Part shown: one piece after another, positions 55,101-64,000 of the stretch
How positions within the stretch are numbered: position 1 is the first letter of the stretch
How the letters are laid out: every line of letters begins with the position of its first letter
Notes under the pieces: model-generated
Database searches by the model: none
What the model was told of the DNA's origin: nothing
The model's input: only the letters and a program-made list of their open reading frames with translations
Assembly (NCBI GenBank): GCA_003116995.1
Contig: BDSL01000058.1
Coordinates: 579,612-643,611, forward strand
DNA: 64,000 nt
From: Yamagishiella unicocca
Lineage: Eukaryota > Chlorophyta > Chlorophyceae > Chlamydomonadales > Volvocaceae
Direction: 5' to 3'
Made by a program: the position numbers and the translations under genes

Positions 55101-58100
55101 CCTTGGCGAAGTCCATGTGCATGTAGTAGTAATGTTACAATCCTAGCATTCCAGCCGCCAGTACACGTAAAACCATGGTGCATTTTTTACAGATCTGACC
55201 GAAGTCCAGAAAGTGGAAATTTGTATTAACATACCTTGAAGAGTCCACAGTAAAAGGGTGGTGACCTTTGGCGAAGTCCATGTGCATGTAGTAGTAACTG
55301 TTACAATCCCTAGCATTCCAGCCGCAGTACACGTAAAACCATGGCATTTACAGGCGTTTACAGATCTGACGAAGTCCAGAAAGTGAAATTTGTATTAAAC
55401 ATACTGAAGAGTCCACAGTAAAAGGTGGTGACCTTTGGCGAAGTCCATGTGCATGTAGTAGTAACTGTTACAATCCCTAGCATTCCAGCCGCCAGTACAC
55501 GTAAAACCATGGTGCATTTACAGGCGTTTTACAGATCTGACCGAAGTCCAGAAAGTGGAAATTTGTATTAAACATACCTTGAAGAGTCCACAGTAAAAGG
55601 GTGGTGACTTGGCGAAGTCCATGTGCATGTAGTAACTGTTACAATCCTAGCATTCCAGCCCAGTACAGTAAAACCATGGTGCATTTACAGGCGTTTTACA
55701 GATTGACGAAGTCCAGAAGTGAAATTTGTATTAAACATACTTGAAGAGTCCAAGTAAAAGGTGGTGACCTTTGGCGAAGTCCATGTGCATGTAGTAGTAA
55801 CTGTTACAATCCCTAGCATTCCAGCCGCCAGTACACGTAAAACCATGGTGCATTTACAGGGCGTTTTACAGATCTGACCGAAGTCCAGAAAGTGGAAATT
55901 TGTATTAAACATACCTTGAAGAGTCCACAGTAAAAGGGTGGTGACCTTTGGCGAAGTCCATGTGCATGTAGTAGTAACTGTTACAATCCCTAGCATTCCA
56001 GCCGCCAGTACACGTAAAACCATGGTGCATTTACAGGGCGTTTTACAGATCTGACCGAAGTCCAGAAAGTGGAAATTTGTATTAAACATACCTTGAAGAG
56101 TCCACAGTAAAAGGGTGGTGACCTTTGGCGAAGTCCATGTGCATGTAGTAGTAACTGTTACAATCCCTAGCATTCCAGCCGCCAGTACACGTAAAACCAT
56201 GGTGCATTTACAGGGCGTTTTACAGATCTGACCGAAGTCCAGAAAGTGGAAATTTGTATTAAACATACCTTGAAGAGTCCACAGTAAAAGGGTGGTGACC
56301 TTTGGCGAAGTCCATGTGCATGTAGTAGTAACTGTTACAATCCCTAGCATTCCAGCCGCCAGTACACGTAAAACCATGGTGCATTTACAGGGCGTTTTAC
56401 AGATCTGACCGAAGTCCAGAAAGTGGAAATTTGTATTAAACATACCTTGAAGAGTCCACAGTAAAAGGGTGGTGACCTTTGGCGAAGTCCATGTGCATGT
56501 AGTAGTAACTGTTACAATCCCTAGCATTCCAGCCGCCAGTACACGTAAAACCATGGTGCATTTACAGGGCGTTTTACAGATCTGACCGAAGTCCAGAAAG
56601 TGGAAATTTGTATTAAACATACCTTGAAGAGTCCACAGTAAAAGGGTGGTGACCTTTGGCGAAGTCCATGTGCATGTAGTAGTAACTGTTACAATCCCTA
56701 GCATTCCAGCCGCCAGTACACGTAAAACCATGGTGCATTTACAGGGCGTTTTACAGATCTGACCGAAGTCCAGAAAGTGGAAATTTGTATTAAACATACC
56801 TTGAAGAGTCCACAGTAAAAGGGTGGTGACCTTTGGCGAAGTCCATGTGCATGTAGTAGTAACTGTTACAATCCCTAGCATTCCAGCCGCCAGTACACGT
56901 AAAACCATGGTGCATTTACAGGGCGTTTTACAGATCTGACCGAAGTCCAGAAAGTGGAAATTTGTATTAAACATACCTTGAAGAGTCCACAGTAAAAGGG
57001 TGGTGACCTTTGGCGAAGTCCATGTGCATGTAGTAGTAACTGTTACAATCCCTAGCATTCCAGCCGCCAGTACAAGTAAAACCATGGTGCATTTACAGGG
57101 CGTTTTACAGATCTGACCGAAGTCCAGAAAGTGGAAATTTGTATTAAACATACCTTGAAGAGTCCACAGTAAAAGGGTGGTGACCTTTGGCGAAGTCCAT
57201 GTGCATGTAGTAGTAACTGTTACAATCCCTAGCATTCCAGCCGCCAGTACACGTAAAACCATGGTGCATTTACAGGGCGTTTTACAGATCTGACCGAAGT
57301 CCAGAAAGTGGAAATTTGTATTAAACATACCTTGAAGAGTCCACAGTAAAAGGGTGGTGACCTTTGGCGAAGTCCATGTGCATGTAGTAGTAACTGTTAC
57401 AATCCCTAGCATTCCAGCCGCCAGTACACGTAAAACCATGGTGCATTTACAGGGCGTTTTACAGATCTGCCGAAGTCCAGAAAGTGGAAATTTGTATTAA
57501 ACATACCTTGAAGAGTCCACAGTAAAAGGGTGGTGACCTTTGGCGAAGTCCATGTGCATGTAGTAGTAACTGTTACAATCCCTAGCATTCCAGCCGCCAG
57601 TACAAGTAAAACCATGGTGCATTTACAGGGCGTTTTACAGATCTGCCGAAGTCCAGAAAGTGGAAATTTGTATTAAACATACCTTGAAGAGTCCACAGTA
57701 AAAGGGTGGTGACCTTTGGCGAAGTCCATGTGCATGTAGTAGTAACTGTTACAATCCCTAGCATTCCAGCCGCCAGTACAAGTAAAACCATGGTGCATTT
57801 ACAGGGCGTTTTACAGATCTGGCCGAAGTCCAGAAAGTGGAAATTTGTATTAAACATACCTTGAAGAGTCCACAGTAAAAGGGTGGTGACCTTTGGCGAA
57901 GTCCATGTGCATGTAGTAGTAACTGTTACAATCCCTAGCATTCCAGCCGCCAGTACAAGTAAAACCATGGTGCATTTACAGGGCGTTTTACAGATCTGCC
58001 GAAGTCCAGAAAGTGGAAATTTGTATTAAACATACCTTGAAGAGTCCACAGTAAAAGGGTGGTGACCTTTGGCGAAGTCCATGTGCATGTAGTAGTAACT

Positions 58101-61100
58101 GTTACAATCCCTAGCATTCCAGCCGCCAGTACACGTAAAACCATGGTGCATTTACAGGGCGTTTTACAGATCTGGCCGAAGTCCAGAAAGTGGAAATTTG
58201 TATTAAACATACCTTGAAGAGTCCACAGTAAAAGGGTGGTGACCTTTGGCGAAGTCCATGTGCATGTAGTAGTAACTGTTACAATCCCTAGCATTCCAGC
58301 CGCCAGTACACGTAAAACCATGGTGCATTTACAGGGCGTTTTACAGATCTGGCCGAAGTCCAGAAAGTGGAAATTTGTATTAAACATACCTTGAAGAGTC
58401 CACAGTAAAAGGGTGGTGACCTTTGGCGAAGTCCATGTGCATGTAGTAGTAACTGTTACAATCCCTAGCATTCCAGCCGCCAGTACACGTAAAACCATGG
58501 TGCATTTACAGGGCGTTTTACAGATCTGCCGAAGTCCAGAAAGTGGAAATTTGTATTAAACATACCTTGAAGAGTCCACAGTAAAAGGGTGGTGACCTTT
58601 GGCGAAGTCCATGTGCATGTAGTAGTAACTGTTACAATCCCTAGCATTCCAGCCGCCAGTACACGTAAAACCATGGTGCATTTACAGGGCGTTTTACAGA
58701 TCTGGCCGAAGTCCAGAAAGTGGAAATTTGTATTAAACATACCTTGAAGAGTCCACAGTAAAAGGGTGGTGACCTTTGGCGAAGTCCATGTGCATGTAGT
58801 AGTAACTGTTACAATCCCTAGCATTCCAGCCGCCAGTACACGTAAAACCATGGTGCATTTACAGGGCGTTTTACAGATCTGGCCGAAGTCCAGAAAGTGG
58901 AAATTTGTATTAAACATACCTTGAAGAGTCCACAGTAAAAGGGTGGTGACCTTTGGCGAAGTCCATGTGCATGTAGTAGTAACTGTTACAATCCCTAGCA
59001 TTCCAGCCGCCAGTACACGTAAAACCATGGTGCATTTACAGGGCGTTTTACAGATCTGGCCGAAGTCCAGAAAGTGGAAATTTGTATTAAACATACCTTG
59101 AAGAGTCCACAGTAAAAGGGTGGTGACCTTTGGCGAAGTCCATGTGCATGTAGTAGTAACTGTTACAATCCCTAGCATTCCAGCCGCCAGTACACGTAAA
59201 ACCATGGTGCATTTACAGGGCGTTTTACAGATCTGACCGAAGTCCAGAAAGTGGAAATTTGTATTAAACATACCTTGAAGAGTCCACAGTAAAAGGGTGG
59301 TGACCTTTGGCGAAGTCCATGTGCATGTAGTAGTAACTGTTACAATCCCTAGCATTCCAGCCGCCAGTACACGTAAAACCATGGTGCATTTACAGGGCGT
59401 TTTACAGATCTGACCGAAGTCCAGAAAGTGGAAATTTGTATTAAACATACCTTGAAGAGTCCACAGTAAAAGGGTGGTGACCTTTGGCGAAGTCCATGTG
59501 CATGTAGTAGTAACTGTTACAATCCCTAGCATTCCAGCCGCCAGTACACGTAAAACCATGGTGCATTTACAGGGCGTTTTACAGATCTGCCGAAGTCCAG
59601 AAAGTGGAAATTTGTATTAAACATACCTTGAAGAGTCCACAGTAAAAGGGTGGTGACCTTTGGCGAAGTCCATGTGCATGTAGTAGTAACTGTTACAATC
59701 CCTAGCATTCCAGCCGCCAGTACACGTAAAACCATGGTGCATTTACAGGGCGTTTTACAGATCTGGCCGAAGTCCAGAAAGTGGAAATTTGTATAAACAT
59801 ACCTTGAAGAGTCCACAGTAAAAGGGTGGTGACCTTTGGCGAAGTCCATGTGCATGTAGTAGTAACTGTTACAATCCCTAGCATTCCAGCCGCCAGTACA
59901 CGTAAAACCATGGTGCATTTACAGGGCGTTTTACAGATCTGACCGAAGTCCAGAAAGTGGAAATTTGTATTAAACATACCTTGAAGAGTCCACAGTAAAA
60001 GGGTGGTGACCTTTGGCGAAGTCCATGTGCATGTAGTAGTAACTGTTACAATCCCTAGCATTCCAGCCGCCAGTACACGTAAAACCATGGTGCATTTACA
60101 GGGCGTTTTACAGATCTGACCGAAGTCCAGAAAGTGGAAATTTGTATTAAACATACCTTGAAGAGTCCACAGTAAAAGGGTGGTGACCTTTGGCGAAGTC
60201 CATGTGCATGTAGTAGTAACTGTTACAATCCCTAGCATTCCAGCCGCCAGTACAAGTAAAACCATGGTGCATTTACAGGGCGTTTTACAGATCTGACCGA
60301 AGTCCAGAAAGTGGAAATTTGTATTAAAAACATACCTTGAAGAGTCCACAGTAAAAGGGTGGTGACCTTGGCGAAGTCCCATGTGCATGTAGTAGTAACT
60401 GTTACAATCCCTAGCATTCCAGCCGCCAGTACACGTAAAACCATGGTGCATTTACAGGGCGTTTTACAGATCTGACCGAAGTCCAGAAAGTGGAAATTTG
60501 TATTAAACATACCTTGAAGAGTCCACAGTAAAAGGGTGGTGACCTTTGGCGAAAGTCCATGTGCATGTAGTAGTAACTGTTACAATCCCTAGCATTCCAG
60601 CCGCCAGTACACGTAAAACCATGGTGCATTTACAGGGCGTTTTACAGATCTGACCGAAGTCCAGAAAGTGGAAATTTGTATTAAACATACCTTGAAGAGT
60701 CCACAGTAAAAGGGTGGTGACCTTTGGCGAAGTCCATGTGCATGTAGTAGTAAACTGTTACAATCCCTAGCATTCCAGCCGCCAGTACACGTAAAACCAT
60801 GGTGCATTTACAGGGCGTTTTACAGATCTGGCCGAAGTCCAGAAAGTGGAAATTTGTATTAAACATACCTTGAAGAGTCCACAGTAAAAGGGTGGTGACC
60901 TTGGGCGAAGTCCATGTGCATGTAGTAGTAACTGTTACAATCCCTGCCCCCAGTACACGTAAAACCATGGTGCATTTACAGGGCGTTCTACAGATCTGAC
61001 CGAAGTCCAGAAAGTGGAAATTTGTATTAAACATACCTTGAAGAGTCCACAGTAAAAGGGTGGTGACCTTTGGCGAAGTCCATGTGCATGTAGTAGTAAC

Positions 61101-61735
61101 TGTTACAATCCCTAGCATTCCAGCCGCCAGTACAGGTAAAACCATGGTGCATTTACAGGGCGTTTTACAGATCTGACCGAAGTCCAGAAAGTGGAAATTT
61201 GTATTAAACATACCTTGAAGAGGTCCACAGTAAAAGGGTGGTGACCTTTGGCGAAGTCCATGTGCATGTAGTAGTAACTGTTACAATCCCTGCCTCCAGT
61301 ACACGTAAAACCATGGTGGCATTTACAGGGCGTTCTACAGATCTGACCGAAGTCCAGAAAGTGGAAATTTGTATTAAACATACCTTGAAGAGTCCACAGT
61401 AAAAGGGTGGTGACCTTTGGCGAAGTCCATGTGCATGTAGTAGTAACTGTTACAATCCCTAGCATTCCAGCCGCCAGTACACGTAAAACCATGGTGCATT
61501 TACAGGGCGTTTTACAGATCTGACGAAGTCCAGAAAGTGGAAATTTGTATTAACATACCTTGAAGAGTCCACAGTAAAAGGGTGGTGACCTTTGGCGAAG
61601 TCCATGTGCATGTAGTAGTAACTGTTACTGTTACAATCCCTGCCTCCAGTACACCTTGAAGGTCCACAGCCTTTGGCGAAGTTCTACAGATCTGACCGAA
61701 GTCCAGAAAGTGGAAATTTGTATTAAACATACCTA
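52171..61735. repeat. 177-bp tandem satellite array, about 54 copies
   Basis: A tandem repeat with a 177-bp period; for example CATGGTGCAT recurs at 52351 and 52528. Each unit contains CCATGGTGCATTTACAGGGC, CAGATCTGACCGAAGTCCAG, GTGGAAATTTGTATTAAACA and CATGTGCATGTAGTAGTAAC. Most monomers are over 97% identical. Variant positions repeat every six monomers in the left part, giving a 1,062-bp higher-order unit. The base composition (near 45% GC) contrasts with the GC-rich genes. Because 177 is divisible by three, long open frames run through the array on the minus strand; these are artefacts. Confidence 0.98.
55075..55760. other. Patch of single-base losses inside satellite
   Basis: About four consecutive monomers show many 1-2 bp losses, mostly in short runs (AAAAGGGT to AAAAGGT, GACCGAAG to GACGAAG, CAGGGCG to CAGGCG, GTGGAAAT to GTGAAAT). 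Monomers on both sides are nearly perfect. This pattern looks like unpolished long-read consensus at an assembly join. Confidence 0.75.
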
Positions 61736-62340
61736 TTGTGATGTTACTCCGATATGCAAAGGGCTTTTGCCAAATATCACCAAACTTTTGCCAAATGTCA
61801 CCAAACTTTCATTATGGATATTTTAAGGTATGTCTAAGAAAGATATCCACTATCTGGAATTCGATCAGTTCTGTGTAGAACGCCCTGCAAATGCGCTATG
61901 GTTTTACTTGTGCTGAACTGCTAGGGATTGTGATACTATTACGGCATGCACAGGAAGTGTGCCAAATGTCACCAAACGTTCACTACAGCCTTTTCAAGAT
62001 ATGTCTAATGAAAATATCCACTTTTGGAATTCAGTCAGATCTGTAAAACGCCCTGCAAACGCGCCATGGTTTTACTTGTGCTGAACTGCTAGGGATTGTG
62101 ATGTTACTCCAACATGCACAGGGACTTCGCCAAATTCACCAACCTTTCATTATGGAATTTTCAAGATGTATCTAATAAAGATATCCACATTCTGGAATTC
62201 GGTCAGATTTGTTAAACGCCCTGCAAATGCGCCATGGTTTTACTTGTGCTGATGCATTGTGGTGTTACTACGACATGCACAGGGACTTTGCCAAATGTCA
62301 CCAAACTTTTACTACGGGCTTTTCAAGATATGTCGAAATT
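61736..62340. repeat. Right edge of satellite: inverted diverged monomers
   Basis: About three and a half diverged monomers lie in the opposite orientation to the array, each with CAGATCTGTAAAACGCCCTGC-like and GCCATGGTTTTACTTGTGCT sequence and a CACCAAACTTTCA block. They are about 75-80% like the array unit and less like each other than array monomers are. Confidence 0.85.
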
Positions 62341-63238
62341 GTGTTTTGCGCATCCATGTTGTGGCTCGACCACTGGCTGACCAAAACACACGGATACTCT
62401 TTATCCTATCGAAACCTGCGCAACCACCCGAGTGATATATTTTTGCCATCACACGACCTATCCCGCCAACTCACCTTGAAACAAAGTTCTAGGCACGCTA
62501 TGCGACTGCGTGACAAGTCTATTGGCACACCGGTGCTGTTTCTACCAGCACCGCACCTTATAAGCATAGCACCCCATTCCACACCCCGCGAAGGAAGGTG
62601 GTCATCCGTTGCCATCCATACATGCCTCATGGCTCGTATCCCAACCCTCAGGCCGCACGCGCTTCCTATGCCATCATCGACAAACAGCCCTCCCCCCCAT
62701 CCACTCAAAAATCACTCACAGACAAACAGGCCTCACACGCCCACCACAACACTCTCGCGCAACACTCTCTCCCGTGTCAGCACTTCGCTCGGCCGCATTG
62801 GCCTGGACTATGCTGTGGGGCACGTGCAGGCATCTAGTTGGTTAAGTAGGTAGGTTGGTTGGGGAATGAGGCCACCCCAAAAGAATGAATATACATCTGG
62901 TGCAAATACAGAGCTCTAGCAGCTGCAGCCATCTAACTCGCCAAAAGGAGGAACCCACACAAGCACAGTCCGCGGCCACCGCCTCCATAAATACCGAAGC
63001 CGCACCTAGGCCGCAAGAAAACGCACCACCTGCAAATGCCCTCCATTCCAACGCGGCGAAACCCTAGAATGCACCCTATCCCATCTCCCACGCCAACCAA
63101 CTCTCGACGCAGCTACCAGGACGTCTGCCGAACCTCCTCCCCGTCCTCCAGCAAGAGCACTGCGCACCTCCACCGGCCGCCTTCAGCTCCACTCCACAGT
63201 AGATAGGGCCTCAAAACCCAAGGCAGCCGCCGCTCCAC
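62341..63238. other. Intergenic region right of satellite
   Basis: The 3' flank of the carrier gene (-). Open frames at 62209-62853 and nearby have no domain and partly read satellite. No gene is seen. Confidence 0.5.
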
Positions 63239-64000
63239 TTACACCAGCAGCTTAAGCACCTCATAGCTGGCCACTACCACCGCGCACGCCGGCGCGGTGC
63301 GCACCGCCCGTGGGCCCACCCGCGAAACAGCCCCGCCGGGCCCTCCTCCCGCAGCACCCGCCGCGCCACCTCCATGCCCGTGGTGCGGGTGCGCACATCG
63401 CCCACCTGCAGCCGCGTCTTGACCACATCAAACGGGGTGGTCACCACCGCCGCCACCGCGCCCGCCGAGCTGCCCGCGATGAGGTTGGCGGCCAGCACCG
63501 CCCGACCCGACGGATTCCCCGCGGTGCCAGCGCCCTCCCCGCCGCCGAGCTGCCTCGACTGCTCCTCCCAGCGCGCCAGCAAGCCGCCCCGCACCCGCTC
63601 CAACAAGCCCCAGTAGATAGCGGAGAAGGGCACGTCGCGCGCCAGCGTCGCAGCTACACCCGTCCACAGCCGCGGCATCGCGCGCAGCGCTCCCGCCAGT
63701 CCCAGCGGCCCCGCAGGTCCTGATGAACCCACCGCGGCTGCCGCCGCCGCCGCGCCTCGGCCGCCAGCGGCGCTGCCGGCGCCAGCTGTTCCGTCCCACT
63801 GCTGGCGGCTGCCGCCGCCGCGGTGTCCCGCAACGTGTCCCTCACGCGCCCCACGCTGTCCGTGCGCCGCCTGTGCTGCCCTGCTGGCGGTGCGCACCAG
63901 CTCCAGCGGGCCCACCAGCAGCACTGCGAGGGTGCGCGCAGAGGAGCCCGCAATCATGGGCGCGTAGCCCCCCAGCACGGGCGTCGACTGCTGCAGCAGG
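63239..64000 (-). CDS. Mitochondrial carrier, SLC25A39/40 (MTM1)-like, partial
   Basis: The 5' part lies beyond the window. Reading leftwards from 64000: GYAPMIAGSSARTLAVLLVG and PLELVRT, LWTGVAATLARDVPFSAIYW, then VTTPFDVVKTRLQVGDVRTR, the carrier signature PxDxxK(x)R, and EEGPAGLFRGW. These match the SLC25A39/40 branch, implicated in mitochondrial glutathione and manganese handling. After FRGW the frame shifts: the continuous frame ends at 63274, whereas a +1 change gives PRAVRTAPACAVVVASYEVL and KLLV with a stop at 63239, the expected carrier end. One base is missing in a G run at about 63311-63314. A less clear frame change may also affect the loop at about 63800-63900. This is either an assembly error or a damaged gene. 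Confidence 0.75.

Noticed and set aside
52168..61730. Long minus-strand open frames of up to 888 residues with a 59-residue repeat
   Set aside because: They are a consequence of a 177-bp satellite period divisible by three and of high identity between units. Indel variants break the frame repeatedly, and the peptide has no domain.

Overview
The window looks like nuclear DNA of a volvocine-type green alga (Chlamydomonas/Volvox relatives). The evidence is GC-rich coding sequence cut into many short exons with GTGxGx donors and C-AG acceptors, Gln/Ala/Gly/His homopolymer tracts, introns full of minisatellites, cilium genes (IFT139, a NEK kinase) and a chloroplast lipid-import gene (TGD1) with a transit peptide. 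Nothing bacterial is seen. Gene models were spliced by hand, checking reading phase at every junction. Seven multi-exon models close without a phase conflict; the IFT139 exons also join in frame.

Layout. 175-4506 (+): last seven exons of IFT139. 6759-9712 (-): a protein kinase-like gene that has lost the catalytic Asp and is probably a pseudokinase. 12897-16750 (+): a polyQ/polyH protein ending in a RAMA domain. 18821-30748: a rearranged block with a two-part segmental duplication carrying the last exon of TGD1, three copies of a coiled-coil gene (two arranged tail to tail), a new half-CXXC zinc-finger gene model (21919-23700), the intact TGD1 gene (25217-28737, -) and a decayed Q/RGG-rich gene end. 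30733-31483: a 751-bp element with 130-bp terminal inverted repeats that carries half of an aquaporin-like reading frame and a nested 58-bp perfect palindrome. 32536-37324 (-): a large unrecognised membrane protein. 38737-46655 (-): a 17-exon NEK kinase gene. 47159-50470 (+): a secreted Kazal plus V8-like serine protease. 51850-62340: about 9.6 kb of a 177-bp tandem satellite flanked on both sides by diverged monomers in the opposite orientation. 63239-64000 (-): an SLC25A39/40-type mitochondrial carrier running off the right edge, with a 1-base frameshift near its end.

The genes do not form one pathway. IFT139 and the NEK kinase both point to cilia; TGD1 imports lipid into the chloroplast; the carrier is mitochondrial. 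The most unusual material is repetitive. The satellite has a clear six-monomer higher-order repeat of 1,062 bp, an organisation familiar from centromeres of animals and land plants. The aquaporin-carrying palindromic element and the amplified hendecad coiled-coil gene are the other candidates for something undescribed. A patch of single-base losses inside the satellite and the carrier frameshift suggest that some long-read consensus errors remain.
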